Assembly: GCF_023555415.1 (NCBI RefSeq)
Contig: NZ_JAKRYL010000014.1
Coordinates: forward strand, 84,416 to 148,415
Length of the DNA: 64,000 bases
Direction of reading: 5' to 3'
Source of the DNA: Halalkalibacter alkaliphilus
GTDB lineage: Bacteria; Bacillota; Bacilli; Bacillales; Bacillaceae_D
Part shown: piece after piece, positions 24,529-34,330 of the stretch
Layout of the letters: every line of letters starts with the position of its first letter
Numbering within the stretch: position 1 is the first letter of the stretch
Program-made: the position numbers and the translations under genes
Notes under the pieces: generated by a model
The model's input: only the letters and a program-made list of their open reading frames with translations
Databases searched by the model: none
What the model was told of the DNA's origin: nothing

Positions 24529-25506
24529 ATGGATAAGAAAGAACTTGCTATTGAAGCGACCGGTTTAGTGAAACGTTTTGGGCAACATCGTGCTGTAGAT
24601 GGAGTTGATTTAGCGGTTCCTGCTGGGACGGTGTATGGCTTTTTAGGTCCAAATGGTGCAGGCAAAACAACGACCATACGTATGCTGGCAACTTTACTTA
24701 AACCTGACGAAGGTAGTGCTAAAATACTTGGTCATGACCTAGTTGATGAAGCAGAAGCTGTCCGCATGAGAGTAAGTTTAACGGGTCAATTTGCTTCCAT
24801 TGACGAAGATTTATCGGGGATGGAAAATTTAGTTTTTATTGCTCGGTTATTGGGGTTTTCAAGAAGCGCGGCAAAAGAGAGGGCAACGGAGCTTCTTGAT
24901 GCATTTGGACTTTTGGATGCCTCTGGACGCCAGGTGAAAAAATATTCTGGTGGAATGAGAAGGAGGATTGATATTGCTGCAAGTATCGTCGTAACTCCAG
25001 ACCTTTTATTTTTGGATGAACCGACAACAGGCTTAGATCCTAGAAGCAGAAACCAAGTTTGGGATATCGTGCGAGCCCTTGTTAGCTCTGGTACGACGGT
25101 CCTGTTAACGACACAATATCTTGAAGAAGCAGATCAATTGGCGGATCGGATTGCTGTCATTGACCAAGGGAAAATCATTGCAGAAGGAACAAGTGGAGAG
25201 TTGAAAGCATCCGTAGGAACAGGTGCACTGCACGTTCGCTTAGTAGAAGAAGATAAACGAGAAAAGGCAGAAAAAATATTAGCAAACATTCTTGAGACAA
25301 ATATTCATTTGGAGTCTGATCAGCTTTCTCTTACCGCAAGAGTAACCAATACAGACTTGGTGGTTGATGCACTAAATGAATTAAGAAAAGCTGGAATTAA
25401 AGTTAGTGATTTTTCATTAGGTCAACCGAGCCTAGATGAAGTCTTTCTTACTTTGACAGGACGTCCTACCGAGGAAGAGGAAACAAGCAAGGAGGTACAG
25501 TCATGA
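24529..25506 (+). CDS. DrrA-type ABC transporter ATP-binding protein
   Basis: 325 residues. Walker [16 protein letters not shown]-loop LTGQFASID, signature [15 protein letters not shown], Walker [13 protein letters not shown] and the switch region [17 protein letters not shown] are all intact. The C-terminal 85 residues (about 240-325) form the extension of the daunorubicin-resistance (DrrA) subfamily, ending [15 protein letters not shown]. It energises export of a hydrophobic compound with the DrrB-like permease encoded next, whose start overlaps its stop by 4 nt. The start at 24529 follows AAAGGGTG. Confidence 0.94.
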   Translation: MDKKELAIEATGLVKRFGQHRAVDGVDLAVPAGTVYGFLGPNGAGKTTTIRMLATLLKPDEGSAKILGHDLVDEAEAVRMRVSLTGQFASIDEDLSGMENLVFIARLLGFSRSAAKERATELLDAFGLLDASGRQVKKYSGGMRRRIDIAASIVVTPDLLFLDEPTTGLDPRSRNQVWDIVRALVSSGTTVLLTTQYLEEADQLADRIAVIDQGKIIAEGTSGELKASVGTGALHVRLVEEDKREKAEKILANILETNIHLESDQLSLTARVTNTDLVVDALNELRKAGIKVSDFSLGQPSLDEVFLTLTGRPTEEEETSKEVQS

Positions 25507-26327
25507 CAGAAAAGAGTGAAGATGATAAGAAATTGCGCGTAGCACTAAGGAGCCGGACTCGTCCGAAAAAACCAAGCGGCGTCACCAATACATTAACCTT
25601 TGCTTGGCGCGCTCTATTAAAGTTGAAATATGTGCCCGAACAACTTTTGGATGTTACTGTTTTTCCGATTATGTTTCTCTTAATGTTCACGTACTTATTT
25701 GGTGGAGCGATTGCTGGCTCCACAGGAGACTACCTTCAGTTTCTCTTGCCAGGTATATTAGCAATGACTGTTGTTACGATTACGATGTATACAGGGATGG
25801 AGCTGAACAATGACATCACAAAAGGTATTTTTGATCGCTTTCGCTCTCTACCAATTTGGCGCCCGGCCGTCTTAGTTGGGGCACTTCTTATGGATGCAGT
25901 TCGATACACCATTGCCTCAACGATTATGATCGTACTTGGATTAATTATGGGATTTCGACCAGAAGGTGGCGCTCTTGGTGTGCTGTTAGCTGTGGCATTA
26001 TTAGTTGTTTTCTCATTTAGTTTGTCGTGGATATGGACTACTCTTGGTTTAATCCTTCGTACGGAGAAATCGCTAATGGGTGTTAGCATGATGGTACTTT
26101 TTCCTTTAACATTTGTCAGCAACGTATTTGTTGATCCTAGTACATTACCAAGATGGCTTGAAGCCTTTGTCGATGTTAATCCAATCTCCCTTTTGGTAAC
26201 AGCCGTACGTGGATTGATGCATGGAACCGTTACTTTTGAACAAGTTGGGTGGGTGCTTTTAGCATCTATTTTGCTTACTGCAATTTTCGCTCCATTAACG
26301 ATGTACCTTTATCGAAACAAGAGCTGA
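25503..26327 (+). CDS. DrrB-type ABC transporter permease
   Basis: 274 residues with about six membrane helices after a basic N-terminal tail. The ABC-2 features are [20 protein letters not shown], then [17 protein letters not shown] and the last third [20 protein letters not shown]. It forms the membrane part of a drug or lipid exporter with the preceding ATPase. The coding sequences overlap (ATGA), so expression is coupled; AAGGAGG lies upstream inside the ATPase gene. Convergent with the DUF2515 gene. Confidence 0.93.
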   Translation: MTEKSEDDKKLRVALRSRTRPKKPSGVTNTLTFAWRALLKLKYVPEQLLDVTVFPIMFLLMFTYLFGGAIAGSTGDYLQFLLPGILAMTVVTITMYTGMELNNDITKGIFDRFRSLPIWRPAVLVGALLMDAVRYTIASTIMIVLGLIMGFRPEGGALGVLLAVALLVVFSFSLSWIWTTLGLILRTEKSLMGVSMMVLFPLTFVSNVFVDPSTLPRWLEAFVDVNPISLLVTAVRGLMHGTVTFEQVGWVLLASILLTAIFAPLTMYLYRNKS

Positions 26328-26331
26328 TAAG

Positions 26332-27543
26332 CTATCCGAACTTCTTCGCTTGCTTGTAAGTAAGGGCACCAACATAAAGCTTTTTTAAAATACGACAATA
26401 ATTAGTCGTTATGTCAAATGAGTTAGGTGTCAAGACCTCGTTATAATACGAGAAAACCCTTGAATCAAAAGTTTGAAACCAATCTTTATGATTCGTAAAT
26501 GTGTGAGGTGTGTCTTGCCAAACATCGGTTAAATAGGGACTATATATAGTTTGTTTAAATCCACAAGGGGACGTTCTTTTCGTCCTCTTCTTTTTTTGTG
26601 CAGTAAAAGTAGTCGACCAATAATCGGAACGTGAACCGGTATGTGGCGTTTCAGTCGCGAACCAATAAATGTTCTCATGAAGAGGAGTAAGCCCAAAAAG
26701 CATAGCATAAAGCTGTTTACCGACCATAATTCGCTCTGAAACAGATGCGAAGTTGGCAACAGATATACCGGCCAATCTTTTCTTTTTATTAGAGTATTTA
26801 TATGGAAAAAGTACCTGAGTGAACTGAAATAATTCTTGTGCTTGAAAAAGAAGTGTATTTAAGACGTTGCTCTGAAAGTATTTGTTTTGAATCACTCTCA
26901 TTTCAATGTAATGTTGTTCATTTATGATTAGTGAAACGGTAAGGAACTTGGAATCTTTTTTCTTATAAAAGTAATTCCACACAGGGATCATAAACCTAGA
27001 AACATGAAAATAAGGCAACAAGTGAAAGAGGTTTTTGTTTTGTTTTTTGCTCTCTTCGTACAGTAAAAGCTGTGGGTACGCATCATAAAAGATTAGAGCA
27101 TTAGCTGACTCTAAAAATTGAAAAAAGTATTTCTTTCTATCGTTGCTAATAGCCTCAGTTAATTCCCCCTTAAGATCTGTCATATTCCAGCCACCATTTC
27201 TAGAAACTAGGTGAGCTAAAAGAGCCCATTGAACTTCAGGATGTTGATTATAGAAGTCTAAGTAAGCTTTTGTTCGCGTGATGTTGTTTCGATTATGGGT
27301 GATCATTTTTTGTTTAAGTTGTCGAATGAGAGTTTGTTCGGCTGGTTGAAGTGAGGAAACCGATTTTTTTTCTTCATGCTGCTCTGTTAATGTTTGCTTG
27401 AGTGTTTTTATGGCCGAAGGATGTATAGTTAACTTTTCCCATTCACGTGTCATGTTTGACTCCGATTTATATTTATCAAAAGCATTCATTGCATAATGGG
27501 CAATGACAGTTGGAATTTGAATGGCTTTCTTAAGAATACTCAC
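26332..27543 (-). CDS. DUF2515 family protein (YppC-like)
   Basis: 403 residues, without signal peptide. The DUF2515 core is recognisable from memory by THNRNNITRTKAYLDFYNQH, PEVQWALLAHLVSRNGGWNM and TDLKGE (about residues 100-160). Family function is unknown; B. subtilis YppC belongs here. I start at the GTG at 27543, 8 nt after AGGAGG; the GTG at 27549 is too close to that RBS. The gene ends 4 nt from the ABC permease on the other strand. Confidence 0.8.
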   Translation of the reverse strand: MSILKKAIQIPTVIAHYAMNAFDKYKSESNMTREWEKLTIHPSAIKTLKQTLTEQHEEKKSVSSLQPAEQTLIRQLKQKMITHNRNNITRTKAYLDFYNQHPEVQWALLAHLVSRNGGWNMTDLKGELTEAISNDRKKYFFQFLESANALIFYDAYPQLLLYEESKKQNKNLFHLLPYFHVSRFMIPVWNYFYKKKDSKFLTVSLIINEQHYIEMRVIQNKYFQSNVLNTLLFQAQELFQFTQVLFPYKYSNKKKRLAGISVANFASVSERIMVGKQLYAMLFGLTPLHENIYWFATETPHTGSRSDYWSTTFTAQKKKRTKRTSPCGFKQTIYSPYLTDVWQDTPHTFTNHKDWFQTFDSRVFSYYNEVLTPNSFDITTNYCRILKKLYVGALTYKQAKKFG

Positions 27544-27672
27544 GATCACAACCTCCTCTTCGTTATCGTATGTGTATGGAGGTCCATTCGTTTGGAAAAT
27601 GGATAAAAACCTAACTAACAGATATTATTTATTTATGAAACTATAGCCCTATAAATATTAATTTATGGAACC

Positions 27673-27703
27673 ATTCCAGTAACCGGAGCGTTTAATTACT
27701 GGA
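27673..27703. repeat. Inverted repeat before the lipoprotein gene
   Basis: TTCCAGTAA and TTACTGGAA form a perfect 9-bp repeat with a 13-nt centre, 30 nt upstream of the next start codon. It may be an operator or an attenuating hairpin; no T-run follows. Confidence 0.45.
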
Positions 27704-27732
27704 ATTTAAGAATAATAAAGAGGGTGCGGGGT

Positions 27733-28320
27733 ATGAAGAATTATAGAAATGGATGTACTTTTCTAATTACAATGTTGATCACTGTTAGTTTTACAACAGG
27801 CTGTGGGTATTTTAAAGTTAGTCAATTAGAACAAATCTCACCAGTGGGCGACTTTTCTACTAGTGAGGAAGTAATAGGAGAACGAGATTTAGTTAGTGAG
27901 CAAAAGATTACGATTGATCATTCCATTTTGGAACTAGATCAAGAGTTGCTTTTTGTATCAAGTAGCTTTCGAGATACATTTGATCAATCTTTTTTTAATG
28001 GGCTAACTCCCTTCCAGGTATTTCAATTGTACATGTATACACTAGCTGGTGAAGATTACGAGACTTTATATTATTTTTACAACAGTGAGTCTATGCAGAT
28101 TTCAAAGGAGCAGTTTATTACAGAAGGAAGAAATGATGTTAATTCGGCCTATACTCGGGACTTTATGAAGAAATTTAATGAAGTTAGAAAATTCGACGTA
28201 TGGACAAAACAAGATTCAGCTGGGGTGCAATTCGTGCTAGAGGCTGAACATGAACAGTTTACGTTCCAACTATTTAGAGAAGGAAATATGTGGCTTGTTA
28301 GCCCAAACCCGCTTCAATAA
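27733..28320 (+). CDS. Lipoprotein of unknown function
   Basis: 195 residues. A lipoprotein signal with TTGC (Cys near 20-22) is followed by a linker and a soluble domain: FNGLTPFQVFQLYMYTLAGE, DYETLYYFYNS and a final strand region QFTFQLFREGNMWLVSPNPL. It resembles the small NTF2-like or DUF4878-like extracytoplasmic domains, but this is only an impression. GAGGGTG precedes the ATG at 27733; an in-frame GTG at 27724 lies in the RBS. Confidence 0.7.
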   Translation: MKNYRNGCTFLITMLITVSFTTGCGYFKVSQLEQISPVGDFSTSEEVIGERDLVSEQKITIDHSILELDQELLFVSSSFRDTFDQSFFNGLTPFQVFQLYMYTLAGEDYETLYYFYNSESMQISKEQFITEGRNDVNSAYTRDFMKKFNEVRKFDVWTKQDSAGVQFVLEAEHEQFTFQLFREGNMWLVSPNPLQ

Positions 28321-28342
28321 TAGGTTAACTGAAGAAGATTTG

Positions 28343-28383
28343 AAAAGAATCCTCCAACTTAAAAGGAAGGATTCTTTTTTTAT
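28343..28383 (+). terminator. Terminator
   Basis: AAAGAATCCT and AGGATTCTTT around a 14-nt loop with a T-run. Confidence 0.85.
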
Positions 28384-28535
28384 GTTAGTTTTACAAAAAA
28401 TATGCAAAAATAGTAAGTTTGAACAATGGAATAAAAAGTCTGAATCGTGTACTCTGTATAAGTACTTGTTACGACAACTACTTGTACAAGAATTGAATAA
28501 TACTATATTTGTAGTTTAGAGATGAGGGAACAAAA

Positions 28536-29972
28536 ATGGGAGTACCGAGTTATAAGAGATCAACGATTGTGACATTGTTACTTGCAGGATCTTTTATTGC
28601 AATTTTAAATCAAACTCTCATGATTACGGCAATCCCGCCAATCATGAAGGAAATGAATGTTACGGCCAATAGTGCCCAGTGGCTTACGACTGTATTTATG
28701 CTTGTGAATGGAATTATGATTCCGGTAAGTGCCTTTTTATTAGAACGATTCACAACGAGGCAACTTTTTATTTCAGCGATGAGTATCTTTGCGTTTGGAA
28801 CATTGATTGCTGGAATTGCTCCTAACTTTGAAGTGTTATTAGTTGGAAGAATGATTCAGTCAGCAGGAGCAGGAGTGATGCTTCCTTTAATGACGACCGT
28901 ATTTTTAATGATTTTTCCAATCAATAAACGCGGAGCAGCAATGGGATTGATCGGACTTGTTATTTCTTTCGCACCAGCAATAGGGCCAGCTTTATCTGGA
29001 TGGGTTACATCCAATTATTCGTGGAGACTATTGTTTTTTATCATTTTGCCAATTGCTATAATTGATATTATCATTGCGGTATTTGTATTAAAAAATGTGA
29101 CAGAAGTGACAAAGCCAAAAATCGATGTTATTTCAATTATGTTCTCTTCATTTGGGTTTGGAGGACTACTCTATGGTTTCACGGCTGCAGGCAACTATGG
29201 CTGGTCAGACCCGATTACAATTATTTCGTTAGCAGTTGGTGGATTAGCACTAATCCTTTTTATAACAAGGCAGCTGCGATTAAAGCATCCAATGCTCGAG
29301 TTTCGGGTGTTCACGTTTTCCATTTTCCCTTATGCGGTTATTATCGGTATGGTCGCTTTCATGGGCTTAATTGGAGTAGAGACTTTAGTTCCATTATATA
29401 TGCAAAATATGAGAGAGTTCACGGCATTTGAAGCAGGCCTTGCTCTTTTACCAGGAGCGTTAGTTAGTGGGATCATGTCACCGATTATTGGACGTATTTT
29501 TGATAAAATAGGGGCACGTTTTCTTGTGATGGTTGGATTAGCGATTATGACAGTAGCTTCGTTCGCTTTTATTAATTTAGGTCCAGAGACTTCATTTGCC
29601 TTTCTTACAATTATGTATGCAGTACGAATGTTAGGGCTTGTAATGGTTTTGATGCCGATCCAAACAGCCGCATTAAACCAGCTACCGAAACGATTAATTC
29701 CACACGGAGCAGCAATGGACAATACGATGAGAATGATTGCAGCGTCAGTTGGTACCGCTATACTTGTAACAGTTATGACAACGACATCGATGAATGCTGA
29801 AGCTCGACCTGACATCGCATATCCTGATATCCATGGGGCAAATGTGGCCTTTATTGTCGTTGCCGTTCTTTCTTTACTTGCCTTAATTGCTTCGTTCTTT
29901 GTTAAATACTCAAAAAATGACGATGAGATGAAAGAAAACGAGGATCAATTTGAGAAAGTAAGTGCTAACTAA
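28536..29972 (+). CDS. DHA2-family (14-TM) MFS drug transporter
   Basis: 478 residues, about 14 membrane segments. It begins LLAGSFIAILNQTLMITAIPPI with the D/N-Q-T pattern of helix 1, has LTTVFMLVNGIMIPVSAFLLERF (motif A region) and motif C near GLVISFAPAIGPALSGW. The family (EmrB/QacA, LmrB, Mdr) exports drugs or other compounds with H+ antiport. The C-terminal 25 residues are charged. GATGAGGGAAC precedes the ATG. No TetR regulator is adjacent. Confidence 0.92.
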   Translation: MGVPSYKRSTIVTLLLAGSFIAILNQTLMITAIPPIMKEMNVTANSAQWLTTVFMLVNGIMIPVSAFLLERFTTRQLFISAMSIFAFGTLIAGIAPNFEVLLVGRMIQSAGAGVMLPLMTTVFLMIFPINKRGAAMGLIGLVISFAPAIGPALSGWVTSNYSWRLLFFIILPIAIIDIIIAVFVLKNVTEVTKPKIDVISIMFSSFGFGGLLYGFTAAGNYGWSDPITIISLAVGGLALILFITRQLRLKHPMLEFRVFTFSIFPYAVIIGMVAFMGLIGVETLVPLYMQNMREFTAFEAGLALLPGALVSGIMSPIIGRIFDKIGARFLVMVGLAIMTVASFAFINLGPETSFAFLTIMYAVRMLGLVMVLMPIQTAALNQLPKRLIPHGAAMDNTMRMIAASVGTAILVTVMTTTSMNAEARPDIAYPDIHGANVAFIVVAVLSLLALIASFFVKYSKNDDEMKENEDQFEKVSAN

Positions 29973-30180
29973 AAAAATCAAACTCAAGAATAGACTAATA
30001 TTAATACAGCGTTGAAAATCCTCACTGGACCCGAAGCCACTGAAGAAGGAAAGACCAAACCTTTCAGTAGTGTTTTCGAATACTAGTGGGGATTTGGTCG
30101 TTTTATTTAGGGGTATCGCCCAAATATGGTATAATTTGGGTTGTTGTATAATAAAAATTACGTATTGAGAGGCGTTAAAA

Positions 30181-30900
30181 ATGGCAAAAGTAATCTTATT
30201 TGATTTAGATGGCACATTACTTCCAATGGATACACAACAATTCATTACTAATTACATAAAAGAATTAGCCCCACGTGTTGGACATATTATTGACCCAAAT
30301 GAATTTGTAAAAGCTTTATTGGCTGGCACAGATGCAATGATTAGAAATTTAGAACGAGCAAAAACGAATGAGCAAGTATTTGAAGAAACATTTCTATCAC
30401 TAACTTCATTAAGTCGTGAAGACATTTGGCCGACATTGGATGAATTTTATGAAAAGGTCTTCCCTACATTTTCTCATATGACAAGTCCATCAATAAAGGC
30501 AAAAGAAGTTGTGGAGGAATCACTGAAACAAGGTTTTCGTGTAGCGATTGCTACGAATCCAGTTTTCCCCAAATCAGCTATTTACCATCGTTTAAAATGG
30601 GCAGGAATTGATGATCAGCCGTTTGAGTTAGTTACAGTGTATGAAGAAATTTCATTTACTAAGCCAAATATTGAGTATTACCAGGATATATGCGCCCGTT
30701 TACATGTAGAGCCTTCGGAGTGCATTATGGTAGGAAATGATGTTCAGGAAGATATGGTTACTAGTACGTTAGGGATGAAAACTTTTTTAGTTGAAGGGAA
30801 TGTTATCGATCGCGGGAAACCACGCTATCAAATTGATGACAGAGGGACATTAGAAGAGTTGTATGAAAAGTTATCAAAGAGACAAGGAATTTTTAAATAA
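30181..30900 (+). CDS. HAD-family hydrolase (phosphoglycolate-phosphatase-like)
   Basis: 239 residues. Motif I LFDLDGTLLPMD, motif II in VAIATNPVFPKSA, the Lys in FTKPNIEYYQ and motif IV MVGNDVQEDMVTS are complete. Subclass I HAD with a helical cap (about 20-90). It likely acts on a small phosphorylated metabolite. GAGAGGCG precedes the ATG. A TATAAT (30132) is set in an inverted repeat (CCAAAT...ATTTGG) upstream, possibly the promoter. Confidence 0.9.
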   Translation: MAKVILFDLDGTLLPMDTQQFITNYIKELAPRVGHIIDPNEFVKALLAGTDAMIRNLERAKTNEQVFEETFLSLTSLSREDIWPTLDEFYEKVFPTFSHMTSPSIKAKEVVEESLKQGFRVAIATNPVFPKSAIYHRLKWAGIDDQPFELVTVYEEISFTKPNIEYYQDICARLHVEPSECIMVGNDVQEDMVTSTLGMKTFLVEGNVIDRGKPRYQIDDRGTLEELYEKLSKRQGIFK

Positions 30901-30920
30901 ATCGATATTTAAAGTTATAA

Positions 30921-30976
30921 AACACAAAAGCTAACAAACACGCCAAGAACAAGGCGTGTTTGTTAGCTTTTGTGTT
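30921..30976. terminator. 24-bp perfect hairpin
   Basis: Arms 30921-30944 and 30953-30976 are perfect 24-nt reverse complements (AACACAAAAGCTAACAAACA and its complement at the ends, GGCG at the tip) with an 8-nt loop. The tail on the plus strand is not T-rich, while the minus-strand tail is (TTTTATAACTTT). It lies 20 nt after the HAD stop codon. Confidence 0.7.
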
Positions 30977-31006
30977 CTTATAGTACAGAAATTAAATAGA
31001 ATCGTT

Positions 31007-31078
31007 TTACTTTATTGAGATAGTAAGGCAATAGGAGCAGTCTTTTCCCATATGGTGGCCGTAAAAAATTCTTTTCAC
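31007..31078 (-). CDS. Possible 23-residue peptide
   Basis: A GTG codon 6 nt after ATAGGAG opens MKRIFYGHHMGKDCSYCLTI with three more residues, with one CxxC. The 24-bp hairpin follows 30 nt downstream with its T-rich side on this strand, which would suit a terminator. No other evidence supports coding. The rest of 30977-31305 shows no gene and no clear sigma-G promoter for the germination operon. Confidence 0.3.
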   Translation of the reverse strand: MKRIFYGHHMGKDCSYCLTISIK

Positions 31079-31305
31079 CGTTTTCTCCTATATGTGTTGT
31101 GGTAGATCAAGTCTATTCATCTATATACTAACCTATTGTATCAAAATTATGCATGGTATGGATGATAGTCAATTAAATGTTATCTTTGCATGATATTTCA
31201 AATATAGGATAATGCTAAAAATGCGTATATATAAAAACAACACTGTATCATGATGATCGATTACATTAATAAAATTCATTCTTTGTTGAGGGAGTAGCTT
31301 CAATA

Positions 31306-32874
31306 ATGCGACAGGTAAAGAGTAGCTTAAAAAAGTTAAAAGGACGAACTTCTAGAGTACCTAATCAAACTCTTGGTGAAGAAAAAGATCTTTATTTAGA
31401 GAAGATATCTATACATATTGGTGAAAATAAAAAACACGTAGAAAAAATTTTTTTAAACAGTTCCGATATGGAAGTTCAAGATTATCGATTTGGTCCTGAC
31501 TTAACGAATACAGCTTTTACAGTTCACTGCGATACACTTATCCAAGATGAAAAATTAAATTATTTAAAAGCACTGTTACAAGATTTAGTCATGCATGAAG
31601 TTGGCCAGGCAAGAGATATAACTATTGATCAAATTAAAAATTTTATTTTTCAAAAAGGTGTCTCCTCTCAAAAAGTGGGTACTATTGAAGATTTTGAACA
31701 AGTATCAAAAAAAATTTTAGCAGGGAATGTTGTTATTTTTTTTGATAAATGGAATAAGGCTCTGAGTTTTGACGCTCTTTCTGTAGAAAGTAGAGCGGTG
31801 TCAGAACCGACAAGTGAGGGAGTCGTTCAAGGTCCTCATGAAGGAACCGTTGAAAACCTTAAGAAAAACATCGGGCTAATCCGTTCACGGTTACAGTCGC
31901 GAAAATTAAAAGTAATTACCTTGCATGTCGGTAAAGAAATGAATACAGAAATTGCTTATAGTTATTTAGAAGGTTCAGTGGACCCGGAAGTGTTAAAAGA
32001 ATTTGAGAATAGAATTGAGAAAATAAAAGAGAAGGACGTATTAGAAACTTCATATATTGAAGAACTTATCGAGGATTCTACATTTTCACCTTTTCCTCAA
32101 TTTCGTTATACTGAGCGACCAGATGTTACAGCGGCTGCTCTGTTAGACGGGAAGATTGTTGTGATGGTACATGGAACAAGCTCTGTTTTAATTTGTCCGG
32201 CTTTATATCTGGAGTTATTCCAATCTGTTGAGGATTACTACCAACGAACCATTATTACTTCAATGATCCGACTAATGCGATTTTTGGCAGTTATTATTGC
32301 ACTGACATTACCGAGTATTTATATTGCCTTATCAACGTTTCACCCTGAAATGATTCCAACTGTTTTATTGTTAGCGGTTATTAACACCCGAGAAGGGATT
32401 CCTTTTCCTGCTTTACTTGAAGCGTTTATAATGGTTTTCTTTTTTGAGTTAATGCGTGAAGCGGGGGTCAGAATGCCAAAACCTATTGGACAAGCGGTGA
32501 GTATTGTCGGAGCTCTGATCATTGGGGAAGCTGCTATTCAAGCTGGAATTGCCTCTCCGATCATGGTTGTTGTCGTTGCATTAACAGGGATTTCATCATT
32601 TGCAATTCCTCAATACAATCTTGGTATTGCTTATCGAATTCTTCAGTACCCACTTATGATATTAGCGGCTACTTTAGGAGGGTTTGGTGTCATGATTGGA
32701 CTATTGATGATCCTTTTGCATCTTTGTTCTCTCCGGCCTTTGGGAGTACCTTATTTAGCTCCATTTGCGCCATTGAGACCGAAACGATTAGGTGATGCGT
32801 TCATTCGTGTTCCGTTAAAAAATCTTTTGAAATCACCTCGGAATCAACATATGCATCGACTTCCTAAAAATTAA
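31306..32874 (+). CDS. Spore germinant receptor A subunit (operon 1)
   Basis: 522 residues, GerA/SpoVAF family. The soluble N-terminal half (about 1-300) holds VVIFFDKWNKAL and PFPQFRYTERPDVTAAALLDGK, followed by the membrane half with INTREGIPFPALLEAFIMVFFFELMREAG and VSIVGALIIGEAAIQAGI. It is part of a germinant receptor in the inner spore membrane. First gene of the operon A-C-D-B. GAGGGAG lies before the ATG. About 60 percent identical by eye to the subunit at 38219-39697. Confidence 0.95.
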   Translation: MRQVKSSLKKLKGRTSRVPNQTLGEEKDLYLEKISIHIGENKKHVEKIFLNSSDMEVQDYRFGPDLTNTAFTVHCDTLIQDEKLNYLKALLQDLVMHEVGQARDITIDQIKNFIFQKGVSSQKVGTIEDFEQVSKKILAGNVVIFFDKWNKALSFDALSVESRAVSEPTSEGVVQGPHEGTVENLKKNIGLIRSRLQSRKLKVITLHVGKEMNTEIAYSYLEGSVDPEVLKEFENRIEKIKEKDVLETSYIEELIEDSTFSPFPQFRYTERPDVTAAALLDGKIVVMVHGTSSVLICPALYLELFQSVEDYYQRTIITSMIRLMRFLAVIIALTLPSIYIALSTFHPEMIPTVLLLAVINTREGIPFPALLEAFIMVFFFELMREAGVRMPKPIGQAVSIVGALIIGEAAIQAGIASPIMVVVVALTGISSFAIPQYNLGIAYRILQYPLMILAATLGGFGVMIGLLMILLHLCSLRPLGVPYLAPFAPLRPKRLGDAFIRVPLKNLLKSPRNQHMHRLPKN

Positions 32875-32903
32875 ACGTTCACAGCGGAAAGGAGAAAGTT
32901 TTT

Positions 32904-34046
32904 TTGAAAAAGCTTGTTATCATTATTTTATCAGTCTTTCTGTTGGTTATATCAGGTTGTTGGGATCAACGTGAATTGATAGAACGAGCTTTTGCATTAG
33001 GAGCTGCGATCGATCAGCATGAAGATCAGCTCGAATTAACTGTTCAATTTTACCGACCAAAACCTGAAGAGGGCGGTGGGGGTGATGGCGGTGATCCGGT
33101 CAGTTTTGGTATATATGCGCAAACTATTTCTGAAGGTGCACGCAACCTTGTGAATCATATTGGTAGAAGAGCAAACTGGAGTCATATGCAGGTGATTGTT
33201 ATCGGAGAAGAGACTGCAAGAACAAGACCGCTTAGTGAACTGCTTGGATTTTTTTATCGCGAACAAGAACCTCGTTCCACAACCCATATTTTAATTGGGC
33301 AAGGAAAAGGGAGCGATTATTTAAATTTTGACCCATTATTTGAAGATTCTTCAGGCAGACAACTTCGTGAAATTCAAAGGTTCTCCAGAGAAGTTACAGG
33401 ACATTCTAGAGAGACAACCATACATGATTTAAGCTTACAACTGAAAAGTGAACTTGGTACGGCCATTGTTCCGTATGTGACAAAAAGTGCAAACAAAATA
33501 ACAACAGCTCCTATTATCGGAGTCGCCATTGTCAAAGACGATAGAATGGTCAGTGACCTTTCGGGAAAAGAGACACAAAGCCTGTTAATTCTCCGCGAAC
33601 AATTCGATAGAGCAAATTGGAAACTGCCATGTAAAGAGGGAAACAATGGAGGTAGATTTGATAATATTGAGGTGTTCTTAACAAGTTCAAACATATCTCC
33701 TAGGGTAAATGGCAATCAAGTGACTGTGGATGCGGCATTTCAATTTGAGGTTACGTTAAGAGAGTTAGTGTGTGAGACAGTACTTGAAACAAGCGAGGAT
33801 GCTAATGAGTTTGCTCGATATATAGAGGAGCAACTAGAAATAAATTTAATGAATACTATTGAGAAACTTCAGAAGGAAAAAATTGATGCAAGTGAATTAG
33901 GGAATAAAATTTACAGAGATAACCCAGAACTATGGAAGTCTGTAAAGGATAATTGGGATGAACTGTTTGCTACAGCTCAATTTAATTTTAGTATTTCTGT
34001 TGATATTGATGGTTCGGGAACAGTAGAGTATAGGCCATTTCCTTAA
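32904..34046 (+). CDS. Spore germinant receptor C lipoprotein (operon 1)
   Basis: 380 residues, Ger(x)C family. A lipoprotein signal ends in VISGC with Cys near residue 19, followed by WDQRELIERAFALGAAIDQ, typical of GerAC. Domain marks are RRANWSHMQVIVIGEE, FYREQEPRSTTHILI and a C-terminal domain with EEQLEINLMNTIEKLQKEKIDASELGNKIY. The lipid anchor holds it on the outer face of the inner spore membrane. The TTG start has AAAGGAG 9 nt upstream. 29 nt separate it from the A gene. Confidence 0.95.
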   Translation: MKKLVIIILSVFLLVISGCWDQRELIERAFALGAAIDQHEDQLELTVQFYRPKPEEGGGGDGGDPVSFGIYAQTISEGARNLVNHIGRRANWSHMQVIVIGEETARTRPLSELLGFFYREQEPRSTTHILIGQGKGSDYLNFDPLFEDSSGRQLREIQRFSREVTGHSRETTIHDLSLQLKSELGTAIVPYVTKSANKITTAPIIGVAIVKDDRMVSDLSGKETQSLLILREQFDRANWKLPCKEGNNGGRFDNIEVFLTSSNISPRVNGNQVTVDAAFQFEVTLRELVCETVLETSEDANEFARYIEEQLEINLMNTIEKLQKEKIDASELGNKIYRDNPELWKSVKDNWDELFATAQFNFSISVDIDGSGTVEYRPFP

Positions 34047-34077
34047 AAGGATGAATAGTTTGGGGGAGGCATGGAAA

Positions 34078-34317
34078 GTGTTTGAAAGAATTATTATTGT
34101 ATTGATTTTGTACACGGTGTTGCTTTCTTTTGACTATTCAAGATTGAAAAAAAGTGAAAAGAAGGTAACATATATTTATTTATTCTTGATTGTAATATCC
34201 TTATTTTTAAGTACAGATTACATATTAGACGCGAACTGGCCAAATTTGAAAGACCTTGTCCGTGCTGTTTTTTTGAAACCAGCTGAACAGATTGTTGAGT
34301 ATATGACAATTGAGTGA
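34078..34317 (+). CDS. Small D subunit of germinant receptor (operon 1)
   Basis: 79 residues with two membrane segments (about 4-20 and 30-48) and a short amphipathic tail ending in AEQIVEYMTIE. It occupies the same operon position as the 90-residue protein at 36754, with the shared pattern FERIIIVLILYTVL versus LEKIILLVILYMSVL and a Trp-Pro motif. Such D proteins modulate germinant receptors in Bacillus. I choose the GTG at 34078, 8 nt after GGGGAGG, over an ATG at 34051 without proper RBS. Confidence 0.8.
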   Translation: MFERIIIVLILYTVLLSFDYSRLKKSEKKVTYIYLFLIVISLFLSTDYILDANWPNLKDLVRAVFLKPAEQIVEYMTIE

Positions 34318-34330
34318 AAGGAGGATGACA

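Noticed and set aside
27560..27590. Sigma-K-like promoter (CATACGATA) before the DUF2515 gene
   Set aside because: The -10 matches, but transcription would begin inside the ribosome binding site, leaving almost no leader.
28250..28519. Open reading frame of 89 codons after the lipoprotein gene
   Set aside because: It overlaps the lipoprotein gene in another frame, crosses a terminator and has no RBS.
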